From Cryoendolithus antarcticus (taxonomy: Eukaryota; Ascomycota; Dothideomycetes; Cladosporiales; Cladosporiaceae): a stretch of DNA of 64,000 nucleotides. The notes below the pieces were generated by a model that searched no databases, was not told the DNA's origin, and saw only the letters and a list, made by a program, of their open reading frames with translations. Below, piece by piece: positions 19,385 to 30,661 of the stretch (its first letter is position 1; each line of letters opens with the position of its first letter). The DNA is taken from positions 62,001-126,000 of the forward strand of contig NAJO01000037.1 in NCBI GenBank assembly GCA_002077065.1, written 5' to 3'. A program made the translations under genes and the position numbers.

Positions 19385-20025
19385 CTACTTCTCCTCACCT
19401 TTGTCGTCAATCTCATGTCCAGCTTCTCTCACAATCTCTAGCACGTCGATAAAGCTGCGGTCGGACTGACCACGGCAGCGATAGTGCGGACCCATCGTCC
19501 TCGGAGACGGGGCAATGGCTGCAACATAGAGCGATCGTGCTACTCCAGCTTCGTAATATAACCCTCCAAACCTATACAGCAATGGATCAGACTACATTCC
19601 ATACAGGCTTCTCGGTAATGCTCTAAGTCACCTTAGCAATGACAGCTCCCTTGACACGAGCAGAGTCGCGTGACTCGATAGTGAGGCGAGCTCGCAGTCG
19701 CCACGACAGCCCTTCGAGCAGCGAGCTCGCGCTTTTCAATGTGGCTGGCTGTGACATGTAGAGATGCCACTCATCCGGTCAGAGGCGAACTAGCATACTG
19801 CGTCCGCGTGGCCTTGCGCACGACCAGACATGACATGTAGCCGGTACGTGAAGGTACCGAGAATCGAACGCCGTCTCAAAACTGCCATCTCCACTCCACA
19901 GCTCCGCTCTCCACACCTGCAACGTCCAAACTTACAGCAGATTGTCGAAACCCAATGCCAACCAAGATTCCCCAAGCGCGAAACAAACTCTGCGCCATCC
20001 GTATCCCAAATGATCCTCCATCCAT
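19385..20025 (-). CDS. Candidate small multi-exon gene, structure unresolved
   Basis: Coding-like pieces lie in a row on the minus strand. The first is 20025-19936, starting MDGGSFGIRMAQSLFRAWG and ending at a perfect GTAAGT donor. The second opens after a CAG acceptor near 19763 and reads phase 0 to AAG before GTGACT near 19637, with the segment RLTIESRDSARVKGAVIAK. The last, ending at 19385, contains FGGLYYEAGVARSLYVAAIA and HEIDDKGEEK. The last piece has natural-looking codon use, but the acceptor I see (TATAG near 19569) does not put it in phase with the second piece. So either one junction is misread or only part is real. I do not recognise the family. Confidence 0.3.
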
Positions 20026-20556
20026 AGCATCAAATCCAATGCACAGCATACCTCACATCTCGTACATCTGCAAGCATATCTGCCCCAATCACCCCAACTG
20101 ACCGATCTGCACTAGCACGGTCGATCCTACCCGCGTACTCGGGTCACGGCTCGCTCGCCCTCGCAGGGGCTCACATGCCCGGCACAGAAAAGTTCGCGAT
20201 GTGATACAGCTCGAAGCTTGTCGTTGCGTCACTACTACCACTCCCGCCTCGCCTTTCGGCACCGTTGCATTTTGCCTTTTCTGCGGAGAAAGATGGAGGC
20301 TGAGCTATGATGCACGTTAGAAGGCTGGCCTCGATGTAAGTGCTGTCTATGCTCCCGCCGCTCTACTGCATCTCGTATTTCTTTTCCGGTCCAAGGATAA
20401 GGGTGTGAAGGTACTTCGAGCTTTGTATTTGTACGATATTGGCGAAGGAGCAAGCTATATTGCAGCATACCACGGGAGGACTACGGCACTCGACCTTACA
20501 GCTACGAGGCTGAGGAACGATAAGTAGGAGGCGACCTCTGGAAGGAACTTGTCAAG
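20026..20556. other. Upstream region of the aquaporin gene
   Basis: About 530 bp. A stop lies in frame 33 bp before the aquaporin ATG. Apart from probable promoter and 5' untranslated sequence I see nothing that I can support. Confidence 0.4.
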
Positions 20557-22014
20557 ATGGACGGCATGAATGCCAACTTCGACGATGGGAGGGAGCGGAT
20601 GTTCAACTTGCCTTTCATGAAGAAGAGACGGGAACGAGAGGTGAACGACAAGAACCAGCTTCGGGTGCCGCTTCTGGGCTTCATGCCCAATAAGATACGG
20701 AACAACTTTGTAGCCTTCTCTGGAGAGTGAGTATACTCCGACCGCTTTCTCCACCCCAATACCATTGTACTGACGGACATGGCACAGATTCGTCGGCACC
20801 TTCCTCTTCCTCTTCTTCGCCTTCAGCGGCACCCAAGTCGCCAACGCCGCTCAAGGCAACGGCGCAGCTACCTCAGGAGGGTTGGGCAGTATCAGTCAAG
20901 CACCGAACACAGGCACACTAGGGTATATCAGCTTGGTCTTTGGCTTCAGTTTGGCGGTCAATGCCTGGGTCTTCTTCCGAGTATCCGGTGGGCTGTTTAA
21001 CCCGGCTGTGACGTTGGGCATGGGACTGATCGGAGCTATAACGTGGCATCGCGCTGGACTCGTGTTCCTAGCGCAAATCTTAGCTTCCATGGCGTCTTCG
21101 GGTGTGGTGTCCGCGCTGTTTCCCGGACCGCTGAACGTATCGACTACGCTGGGTGGGGGCACATCTATTGTGCAAGGGCTTTGTGGGTCATCCATCCATT
21201 GGCGTACCACGGTAGCGATTACTGATAGTGTCTAGTTATCGAAATGTTCCTTACGGCTGAACTGGTGTTCACCATCTTCATGCTTGCGGCGGAGAAGCAT
21301 AAGGGCACTTTCTTGGCCCCCGTTGGCATCGGCCTGAGTCTCTTCATCGCAGAGCTCTCCGGCGTCTACTTCACAGGCGGCAAGTCGCCTTTTCCCAGCA
21401 TCCCTGCTTCACAATCTAACACCCTTCCAGGCTCACTCAACCCTGCCCGCTCTTTCGGCCCCTGCGTCGTTCTTCACGCTTTCCCGGGCTACCACTGGAT
21501 CTACTGGCTCGGCCCTGCGCTCGGTGCAATCCTCGCAGTGCTCTTCTACCGCTTCGTCAAGGCCATGGAATACGAAACCGCGAACCCCGGCCAAGATTTC
21601 AATGACCAAGAAGCAGGCGTCTTCGAATTCGACGAGGAGAACGCTGGAACTGCCGCAGATGTCGCCAGGCCTACAGGAGAAGACTTGCGAGTATTGAGTA
21701 TGCCAACGGACGGCCGGAATAGTGGACGATTCGGCACGAGCAGTACGAACGTCGACGAAGAGCTGGAGCCGAAGATCGAAAGTCTAGCGGAGAGACTGGA
21801 GGGCAGTCCGCAGAGCTCGCCGCAAAAGGTCAATGGCGTGAGGCCTGTTAGTTCGGAACTCGGGCAGTCGACTAGTCGTGGCCGCACGAGGGCTGGGACT
21901 GGATCGTCCCTGGGACAACCACTTTCACAGCATCTGGGCCTTCCTCCGGTCTTGGCTAGCAGACCATCGAGCAATCCGGAGAACGTCGAGGAGCTGAATG
22001 AGAAGGCCACGTGA
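20557..22014 (+). CDS. Aquaporin/aquaglyceroporin (MIP family), 430 aa
   Basis: Four exons: 20557-20726, 20788-21182, 21236-21379 and 21431-22014. The two NPA boxes that line the pore are GGLFNPAVTLG (Asn about 128) and GGSLNPARSFGP (Asn about 240). The second box is whole only if a 51-nt GC-AG intron (21380-21430, GCAAGT donor, CTAAC branch site) is removed; that intron is 3n long and stop-free, so the ORF stays open across it. Intron 2 (donor GTGGGT) also restores conserved sequence, QGLFIEMFLTAELVF. Six membrane helices can be seen, with a 55-residue basic N-terminus and a cytosolic tail of about 140 residues rich in Ser, Glu and Asp, usual for fungal plasma-membrane MIPs. Water against glycerol selectivity cannot be decided by eye. 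Confidence 0.9.
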
Positions 22015-22893
22015 CGACTGGCTAGCGGCGGAAGGGCTGGCATCTGGCATGGTTATGGGTGGACGGTTTCGACTTTTGGATTTGCAGCGTGCAGCGTGGC
22101 GTATATGGCTGATTGGGCCTGGATCTAAATTGTATTACACTTTCTCTCGCATGTGCTCTTACTCAAAGTCCTCACTTCAAGAACGGCACTCTCCTATTCT
22201 GCTACCGAGTCCACTGCGACTAGCAATCCACTGTTACTACTTACTGTGAGGAAAATTGGCGGTCCAACATCGGAGCTCTGACGCTCAGATCGAAGCAGTG
22301 CCCAATGATTGTTCATCAGACCGACAGCGATATGCGGTTGATAGATCCTCCAGCTATAAGTCTCTGATAGTGAGCTAAAGCCTGGAAGTAGTCATGGGAC
22401 CATTCCAACGTCCTTATCTCACGCGAAGTTACCCATGGGTGGGATTCCCAGTGCTGCGACGTCGTCGACATATCCCTTGACTGATAATGTCGTGCTGGTG
22501 AAACATGACGGCGCAGTTCATGTATTCTCAGACAGCAGATCTGCGCACTAAGTCCCCACTGCTCTACAGAAATGGGCAAGTGCAAGCACTACAGTGCAGT
22601 CAAGTCCATCAGCAGACCGCAGTACAAATCATGTATCTATTCATTCCCTGGGTATCAAAGTGCCGTCTACCTGCCATTGCGTTCCCAATACCCCGTAGAT
22701 CACATCCGACCATCCCACCTAGATTACCCGATTCGTCCAAGAGCCCATATGCCATAATTCATGCTGTCGTATGCTCATACTCATGTAGTGTTCCGTTTAA
22801 CCTTTAATCCCCACCCCGTACAGCCTTGCTCGCATGTCAAATTCGCGCCGTTCCTGTCGATCACCTACTTTCCAGTTGCTGGACAAAAGGTGG
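22015..22893. other. Convergent intergenic region
   Basis: About 880 bp between the 3' ends of the aquaporin and Pumilio genes. Only short ORFs without recognisable content. Probably the two 3' untranslated regions and spacer. Confidence 0.45.
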
Positions 22894-25672
22894 CTACCGC
22901 ATACCGTGCATCCCCTCACTCCCATTCCTCATCATACCTATAATATGTGCCTGAGCGCCCTCGACAGTGTCCCCATTGACACTCGGCAGCCCGCTACTCT
23001 GCAGACTCTGCGTATCGGCTGTGAGGGGCGGTGGCGTGTTTGCAGCCGATCCGTAGCGGCTTCCGAACGGCGTGTGCGAATGCTGCGGGATACCGAGCAT
23101 CATCGTATGGTGTGGTCGGCTGTTGGCGTGAAGGTACGGAAGACGGTCTTGCATCTTCTTCTCGATCTACATGCTGTGTTAAAAATGAAAAGTCAGAGGA
23201 GGCAGACTCAGCGTAACATACCGAAATCAATTGCTTGCCGCAGCCAGAGCGCTTGGCGTGATTGATGGCGGGTTGTAGATGCTGGTGGAAGTAGATGAAG
23301 TCCGCCGGACATAACTTCTCGAGAAGCTTTTCTGTAGCAAAGTCAGCACTGTATCCCATTGGGAGGTTGAGCTGATGCCACCCACGGATCACATAGTTCC
23401 CATAGTTGTCCTTGATCAAGGCAGCCAACACGGAGTCGCCATCGCCCTTCCGCTGGTCATGCGTGACAAGCACACTCACGACTTCCCTTCTCCAACCGTC
23501 ATCCGAGTACTCAATGCACTTTTCCACGACGTTGCTGGCGAATTTGTGTTTGCTGTAGCTCTCCAGGCCCTGGATGACGATCGAGAATACATGTTTTCGA
23601 TCCATCGGAGTACCCTTCTCGACTACATGTTGCACGACGTAGTTGCCGTAGTCGTTTGCCACCATGCCTTGGCCCATGCTCTCATGTAGCTCGGCCATGA
23701 TCCGCACTTTGGCAGGAAACCAGTCCTGTCGCTCGAGACATCGCTGGATGACGCGGCAGCCGAAAGCATGTAAACTGAGGTACTGAACTTGACCAACGAA
23801 CGCCTGGTAGATGAAGCTGATGGTGTCGGGAGGGCAGCGCTCGATCGCTTTCTGTATCACGTGGTTGCCGTCTTTGTTCTTGACGCATTCGAGAACGTGG
23901 TTCTCAAGTTCACTTACGAGTGCAGTCTGCTGCTCAATGAGGACGTGTTCGAGGGCCTTCTGGACGACACGACACCCGTACATCTGCGTGCTGAGATTGA
24001 GCACTTGACCACGCATCTTGTTGGCCAACATGCGCTTGTGATCCTGGTGGCCATGGTCGAAAAACTTCTGAATCACGTAATTGCCGAACACGTCGGTCAT
24101 CAGAGGAATGGCGTTTGGCTCAATCTCACGGAAGACTCTCTCCTTCTCGTCAGAACTGGCAGTCTCCAACTTCGTCTGGATGAAGCGGGAGCCGTGCTGG
24201 TCACCGGCGAACTCCGCGATGTTGTCGAAGACGTCTTTGAGTTCGTATCGCTTGTTGCTCTTGCCAGCCAGCTTGAACTCGTACAGCTTCTTGCTTTGCA
24301 CACCTTCGGCAATTGGAAGATCCGTATGGGCAATCAGAGCTCCATCAAGTCCTGTCAAGCCCATGGAGAACATTGGATAGTAGGGCAAGCTGGACCCATA
24401 TTGCAAGCTTGGCGGCATAGCATATGAATTGGAGTATGTTGAGGCATATGGGTTGCGAAGTCCCATCATCTGAGAGTATTGCAGGTCTGTCATGGACGCG
24501 ATATCCAGACTTCCTGCGAACGGCTTGGCGAATTGACTGTCACTACTGCTCGTCCAGTCGTATTGCGTGCGAGGAGGATACTTTGCACCCAGACTCCCGG
24601 GTGACACATCGTCCATGTCGGAGACGTCGCGCCGATGTACGGCAGATGACGTGCCTCTCTTACCTCGATCGAATGCCTCGAACTGTGAGTATGTGCTGAC
24701 CTCGTTCAAGGCCATGTCCAGATCCGATAAGTCGAGTTCCCGCTTCGGATCGTAGTACAGGTCCATGGTATCATCGAAATCATCATTGTTCAGCTTGCGC
24801 GCCGTGCTGGGCCTGCTCGAAGTCTGCGAAGTATTGCCACGAGGAAAGCTATTGTACTGCTCCGAAGCCTTTCTCGAATCGTACCCTCTGACTGACGGCG
24901 TCATGGACATCTGACCAGTGCGCGATCTCGAGCTCTCGACTGACTGGTCACCGGCGTATAGATTTCCATGCATTGACCACCCGAAAGAGTCCGCTCGCTG
25001 CTTGTTTGGTTCGAAGCCTGAGAATTTTCGCGCGGAGTCATCGGGCCCGTTGTCCGAGTGGCGAGAAGGAGGCTGACTGGCGATCCTGGACACTGGCTGA
25101 ACGCCATGGAACAGGATTCTCGTATTCAGAGGTGAGATGGGAGGTGTAGCCGCACCAACTGCTGTTGGATGCCGAGTATACACTTGCGGTGGTCTCGGAA
25201 AAGGATATTGGCCGGAAATGCTGCCAAACGGTGTTGCAGTGTGAGGACTGAGAGGATCTGGATACGCAGCTGGCACATGAGGTTGCTTTTGCGCAGGCTG
25301 CTGTTGCGCCAGTGGCAAATATCCGCCATTCTGGCGTTGCGGCTTGTCCCTTGCTTGAGATATACTCCATCTGCCCTGACTTGAAGGTATCGAGTCCTGG
25401 ACAAGTTGGCTGAGTCCGACGGATGACTCTGCCACAGTGTTTGTACTGGGCAGTGGGGGTAGTACGTCGCTTCGAAGTGTACCCCTTCCGTTGAGTCCGT
25501 TGCTAGTGTGTGTTCCACCTACTCCCCAGATGTTGTGCTGCACTACTGCGCCATTTCCCAACGCATTGGTGCCTGACTGCGTTGCGTTGCGGGTGCTGTC
25601 CAGACGATGTCCGCTCGGAACGGTGAGAGTGCGGGACTGCAGGCAGATCAGTGGTGCTTCTTCGTGCTGCAT
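22894..25672 (-). CDS. Pumilio (PUF) domain RNA-binding protein, 889 aa
   Basis: Three exons: 23386-25672, 23222-23331 and 22894-23166. The C-terminal half has eight PUF repeats, recognised by their RNA-contact triplets: SRFIQ, NYVIQ, CRVVQ, NHVIQ, CRVIQ, NYVVQ, SNVVE and NYVIQ. Repeat 8 reads NYVIQKLLEKL only after removing a 54-nt stop-free intron (23332-23385; GTGGGT donor, GCTGAC branch site, CAG acceptor). The second intron (23167-23221) leads into IEKKMQDRLPYLHANSR, the usual end of the domain. Without these joins the protein ends wrongly. The long N-terminus is low-complexity (Ser, Gln, Pro, Asn). The repeat code with CRVVQ third is that of the Puf3/Pumilio class, which binds UGUA-type sites in mRNA 3' ends and promotes decay or repression. 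Start at 25672 is the first in-frame ATG; an upstream exon is not excluded. Confidence 0.92.
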
Positions 25673-27419
25673 GGTCTGCGAAGGGGCTTGCGTACTGCGG
25701 TAGAAGCTGCCATGTTTGCAAATGACCTTAGGACAGCAGTCTTCGATCTAAATTACAAATTGTCGCTGATGTTGAGTCGCTGCCGTGAAATCCGTAATTA
25801 CTGTACCGCAGGAATACCAGTTGAATGTACTATCAAAGGGAGGACAGCCTATCTTAATTCTGTCGGTGGTGGCATCAAGGTCGCTACAGGTGTCTATACA
25901 AAGCGATTCGGTGACTCAAGATCCGGTCCAGAGAGGGAGAAAACAGTATGTGCGAAGTAGACACAAATATGTAGCCAGCGAAGCAAGGCAAGAGAAGTAA
26001 GAAGCCAGGTGGATCCTCAGCGAAGTATGTGCAATATCAGAGCAGGCTGGTGCAAGCTTTCCAGCTCCTGTGCTCTCTGAGCAGCGGGGAGTGGTAAGAA
26101 TGCGCGCCAGGTGGCATCGGCGCACGCGGAGTGGGATCGACTGGTCAGACCCTCATGGGGTGCCTGGATCCAGTGAATGGGCGAGGTGTATGCAAGGGGG
26201 CCGAGGAGGAATCTCCAGTGTGGAATGCGCTCTCGTTGGTCGTGAGAATCGGACTGTGCATATACAAAGTGGCTCGGTCAAGGTTTTGGTCGTGTGTCGC
26301 ACAAGAAAAGGAGGGGAAGAGCAGTCAGCCAGATCGAAGAAGATGGTCAAAGGAGAGACAGTAGAATCAGGCAGAACATGTGTAAGCCGCTTCAGCACAG
26401 CGCACAGCGCAGCACGACAGGTGAGGTACACGGCCACGCACAACTGCAGCTCTCCAAAATCACGGCGAGAGTTTGGCGGGACAGCGATTACCGGCAGGGG
26501 TCTTCAAACGGTCGGATGCTGGCGTGCGATTTGATTGGTCCGCTTGAGATTCTCGCGGCCTCGCCCCGCAAAGCCGTCAGACCGGTCGTCCAAGCGTGCG
26601 CCATGGAAGCCAGTGTCAGCCACGGATTGCGTCAGGTTAGCTTCGGGCTTGATTGACTAAGTTCTGACAGGACTTCGAGTGTATATGCACGTGTCAGTTG
26701 GTTTCTGGAAGAAGAGAAGCAGTTGTTTGAGACACCGCACCATGGTGACGATGAAGCTGTCTCGAACTCGTTGACTGATCACATTGTAACGGTATTCCTC
26801 CTCACCTTCCCTTCACCGCCCTTTCCATCACCACAGCGGCGCAAGGCTGGTGCGTTGTCGACAAAAGGCAGAGCTCAACATCGTCCAACGATCTAGCCGC
26901 GCAGGCAACCTCACCGCAAGCTCTTCCCTTCTCCCAGAGTATCGCGTGGTGACACGACGTCTGCTAGCTGCATAGCACACGACTACGGCTCGCTCCGACT
27001 TCTACGAAAAGGGGTCTTGGATCTTGCTGCGGCGTGGCTACGTGCGTTGACCACGCGAGCCATTCAACTCTGAGTACCATGAGACTTACCACCTACCTGA
27101 GCTCTTGGAGAGGAGCACAAGACTTTTCCGGTCTTCATCAATCTGATGGGCGCTGCGTCTTGCCCTCACCTTGTCGCGCTATGTTAAGTGCGTGCTCAAT
27201 GATTCCGTCCGTCTGATCAGTCCATATGCACATACCCGAGTGGCCAATACTGTCCGTGACTGCACATCGGTTATGTCTGCCTCGGGGTCCTTTTCACTCA
27301 CGCCGATGCTGCCTTTCTGGGGTCCATACACTCTGTAGAGCAACCGGCTGGGCATTCCTGTTGGCCGTCTGACAGTCAAAGACTACTTTCCCCATCTCCG
27401 TCATTATCGCTGTAGCAGA
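25673..27419. other. Long intergenic region 5' of the Pumilio gene
   Basis: About 1.75 kb with only short, overlapping, uncharacteristic ORFs. It lies between the Pumilio start codon and the PEX4 stop codon, so it is mostly 5' regulatory or leader sequence of the Pumilio gene. A CACGTG palindrome lies near 26685. A pyrimidine-rich run is present near 26800-26830. I could not support a gene. Confidence 0.4.
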
Positions 27420-27935
27420 TCATCTCCCCATAGCATACACTCCCGTGTAAAACCTTGCCAGTGCCTCTGCCGCAACCCCATCGCCCTCCCTCAGTAACCT
27501 TGCGATCTCCAGGTTGAGCGGACTGTCTGGATTCGCTCCAACACTCATCAATTGCTGTATCGCCTCGAGGGTGCTCACAATGCCATAGGCAGGCGTCCAA
27601 GACGTCTTCAGGAGATCAAGGCAGATCTCGCCGGTCTTGAAGTCCACATTCGGGTGACAGCAGCGCGTTTGAAACTGGATTTTGGGCGGGGCGTTCGGGT
27701 ATGAGGACGGAAGGGAGATTGTCATAGTCCAGCGACCGCCTACCGGAACGTTCAGTGACGACAACTATGGCTTGACATCCCCTTTCGTACCTTCGTAGGC
27801 TGTACCGTCTGGTCCACGTAAGATCGCGGTCAGATTCAGGACATCATCTTCGCTTGTAGGCTCGAGCCGTTCCACAGCTGGACCCGGATCCTTCTGGTAC
27901 TGATCCAGCTCCTTCACCACTCGCTTCGTCGCCAT
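27420..27935 (-). CDS. PEX4: Peroxisomal ubiquitin-conjugating enzyme Pex4, 154 aa
   Basis: Exons 27791-27935 and 27420-27739, with a 51-nt intron (GTACGA donor, CACTGAAC branch region, TAG acceptor); the join makes YEGGRWTMTISLP, the usual E2 beta-strand. The E2 fold is complete: HPN motif (His77-Pro78-Asn79), catalytic Cys88 in GEICLDLLK, then SWTPAYGIVSTLEAIQQLM and the DSPLN segment. The E2 core with LLKTSWTPAYG, short length and no C-terminal extension match Pex4, which monoubiquitinates the import receptor Pex5 at the peroxisomal membrane with Pex22 and allows receptor recycling. Other E2s (Ubc1/4/13) are less similar by eye. It is divergent from the DUF1640 gene (about 405 bp between ATGs). 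Confidence 0.9.
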
Positions 27936-28340
27936 CTCTGTATTCGCTTCTCGGCCTCTGTAATCAAAGCGTAGCGCTCAGCTAAGCCTGATTGCGGCCG
28001 TGAAGCATCAGACAGAACGCCCGGGAGATGCGAGAGGAAAGACTTCACGCAGAGAAAGAAGCGGCTGCCTCTGAACCAGAACTACAGACCAAAGCGATTG
28101 TTACGAGTGCGTCGATAGAAGCAGAGGAGTGTGTCGGTCTCCTTCGAGACGTCATGCTGACATGCCTCGGTGAAAGAAAGCTACACGTTCGGCACGCGTT
28201 CACGAAGCTTTCGGCACTCAGCACGCGTCGTGCAGATCATCCGAATCTCGGGCCGATCAGAAGCCAGGGTTCAGTCTCTCAGACGAAACACCAACACGGC
28301 AATCACCACAGGATATCAGGATAAGGCGATACTGGACAGC
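27936..28340. other. Divergent promoter region PEX4 / DUF1640 gene
   Basis: About 405 bp between two start codons on opposite strands. No TATA box stands out. A non-ATG extension of the downstream frame is open back to about 28170 but is not likely to be translated. Confidence 0.4.
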
Positions 28341-29705
28341 ATGGCCGCTCCGCGACTGCCCTTCCTATGGCCAATGTTATTTAGAGCGACAGAGTCTGTG
28401 GCACCTATCAGACATGTTGTGCGCCGAAGAGCCCTCCACTCAACCACCAGGCGACGCCAGAGCGAGACTGTACCGCAACGATATGGAACTGCGAACGAGC
28501 CACCGCCACAAGTCGGGCCTGGAACGATCATTCCACTTCCTGGCAAAAGCGCTGCAGCACCGCAAGGCAAAGCGCTGCCCAAGATCGGAGAGAATTTGCA
28601 GAAGAAGGGCGAGCACGAGATCGACGAGGATAAGGCGGGGCGCACAGTCATTGCCTCCTTCACAGAGCCCGAAGACGCCGCGAGCCCGGAAATGAAGACA
28701 CGCGCACCCAGAAGCGATCCCATGTTCGACTCAACAGAAGATACGCCCATCGGCGCACCTGCAGAGAAACCCAAGCTCCCACCCGAGAAGCCGATGACTT
28801 CCATCTTGCATGATGTCCCCGATCCTCTCACTCTCGAGAAGGAAGCTCAAGAAGCTTCGTCCTCTGCCGAGACCAAGTCGACGCCTCCAGAATATCCCAC
28901 CACTGTTTCCATGGATGAACACAGCCCCTCGGTCCATCCTCCACACATGGACACCCCAAAGTACATCCACCATTTCGATACCTACGGCCTGGTGAAACGG
29001 TTGAAAGAGAGTGGATGGACGGACAAGCAGGCTGTGACCATCATGAAGTCGATGCGCCTACTGCTCGCTGACAATTTGGACGTCGCAAAGTCCGCACTTG
29101 TCAGCAAGTCGAACGTCGAGAACGAGACTTATCTGTTCCGCGCAGCTTGTTCGGAGCTGAGGACAGAGATCATAGCTCGTCGGAAAGCGGAACAGGAGAA
29201 GATGCGAACAGAGCGCACAGGTTTGCAGCACGAGGTTGACATTCTGGGCCAGAGGCTTGGGCAAGAAATCGGCACGACACGAGATGAAGTGCGAGGTATG
29301 TTTGACGATCGCAAGATGGCGGTCAGGAATGAGCAACGGAGTATGGAAGGTAAGGTGCAGGAGCTGAATTACAAGATCACGGTGCAGCTGCAATCAGACA
29401 GCAAGTCTGATGTCGAGGGATTGCGATGGGTGTTGACGAGACGGGTGATCATGACACTGGGCATCATGGTTGTGATGGTAGTGACGAGCCTGAAACTCTA
29501 CTCGAATGAGATGCATGAACGGGAGCTGGACGAGAAGCGGAGGGCGAACATGAGAAGTTCGGGGAGCCAAACCGAGCACAATGGGACTGGTAGCGACTTC
29601 GTGGGCGACGACAGAATGGGAGGAGGGCGAAGAAACGTGGGAACAGGTGGCGGAGAGATGTTCGTCAAGGAGGGCGACAACCCGGCCTTTGTCAGTTTAG
29701 GTTGA
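28341..29705 (+). CDS. DUF1640/MCUR1-like mitochondrial coiled-coil membrane protein, 454 aa
   Basis: Single exon with the first in-frame ATG at 28341. The N-terminus (MAAPRLPFLWPMLFRATESV, then RHVVRRRALHST) is a typical mitochondrial presequence. After a low-complexity Pro/Glu linker comes the DUF1640 region: HHFDTYGLVKRLKESGWT, an NETYLFRAACSELRTE block and a long coiled coil (about residues 265-355). A single membrane helix follows near residues 366-388 (VIMTLGIMVVMVVTSLKLY), then a polar tail. This layout fits the CCDC90/MCUR1/Fmp32 family of inner-membrane proteins, linked in animals to the calcium uniporter or proline metabolism and in yeast to cytochrome oxidase assembly. The exact role here is open. 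Compared with the family the N-terminal linker is long. Confidence 0.87.
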   Translation: MAAPRLPFLWPMLFRATESVAPIRHVVRRRALHSTTRRRQSETVPQRYGTANEPPPQVGPGTIIPLPGKSAAAPQGKALPKIGENLQKKGEHEIDEDKAGRTVIASFTEPEDAASPEMKTRAPRSDPMFDSTEDTPIGAPAEKPKLPPEKPMTSILHDVPDPLTLEKEAQEASSSAETKSTPPEYPTTVSMDEHSPSVHPPHMDTPKYIHHFDTYGLVKRLKESGWTDKQAVTIMKSMRLLLADNLDVAKSALVSKSNVENETYLFRAACSELRTEIIARRKAEQEKMRTERTGLQHEVDILGQRLGQEIGTTRDEVRGMFDDRKMAVRNEQRSMEGKVQELNYKITVQLQSDSKSDVEGLRWVLTRRVIMTLGIMVVMVVTSLKLYSNEMHERELDEKRRANMRSSGSQTEHNGTGSDFVGDDRMGGGRRNVGTGGGEMFVKEGDNPAFVSLG

Positions 29706-30661
29706 GACGGCAAATTGATACCCAGCAAATATTCGATGCTCATGAGTTTGTCGAGCAGGCTCGAATCTTTTCAACAGAGGGTGTACGTATGATAGAATCA
29801 GTTGAAATACTACACAGAGACATGCACGTACATGACTTCCGTGACAGAAGTGGGAGACGTCTTCGAAGAGACACTGGAGAGGCAGAACGTGTTTCTGAGC
29901 CGCCCAATCAAACGTGCCGCTGGTGTAAAGCGGGGCCCGGCCCGTTGACCCCAGCTCTCGGATCGGTCTCACACCTCACATGACCAAGGCTTCCTCGTGA
30001 CCTTCATTCACCTTGACTGATACCACTCTTCTTCCTCCATTTTCCGTTCCCCCAATCCAGCGATCGCCGACGATAAATCATACATTGCATTCGAAAGCTG
30101 CTAGACTCTAGGACGAAGTCTAAAACGCGAAATCAGGTGACCTCGAAGCGAAGGCGATTCAGGTGACTGGAGCATCCCGTGACTGCCTCGACAGATCAGA
30201 CGTCAGGTCAAGGTACGTCCACCGAGTTGCGAACCCGGGCCACGTCTGCGTCGGCGCGGTAGCAGAGCGAGCAGTAGAGGACATGGGATCATTCCCTCTG
30301 GCTACGCGCATAACGTAGGATCGTTTCGCTACTGGCATCATCAACGCGCACCCAATGCCACGGCCATCACGTTGGCCACCACAGGGAGATGGGCTCGACA
30401 CGCCGATGACTTGCGACTGCAGCCCAATCCCGGCGACATAGGCATCAGCATCCGACAGGCCATGCTTGCGACCGTGCGCAATATACTTAATGTGATGCGC
30501 GTAGCCAACGATGTATCCTGCCATTGCTGCTACGCGATGAGAATTCGTCTTCGATTGCTTCCAGACTGAAATGACTGACCGTGATGTTCTCTAGACTCCG
30601 TCGACTGTACTGTGATACGACACATACACGCCTGCGGCGCCTCGAGGCATAGATCGAGACC
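29706..30661. other. Intergenic, upstream of CBF1
   Basis: About 950 bp between two plus-strand genes. A minus-strand ORF of 121 codons (30159-30524, MAGYIVGYAHHIKY start) is open here, but I recognise nothing in it and its codon use is unremarkable. I treat the region as CBF1 promoter and leader. Confidence 0.35.

Noticed and set aside
19801..19900. A tRNA-like T-loop (GTTCGATTC on the minus strand)
   Set aside because: The flanking bases do not pair as a T stem, and no acceptor stem, D arm or anticodon arm could be drawn.
30180..30300. A second tRNA-like T-arm on the minus strand (TTCGCAA loop with a possible 5-bp stem)
   Set aside because: No matching acceptor stem is found at the expected distance upstream.
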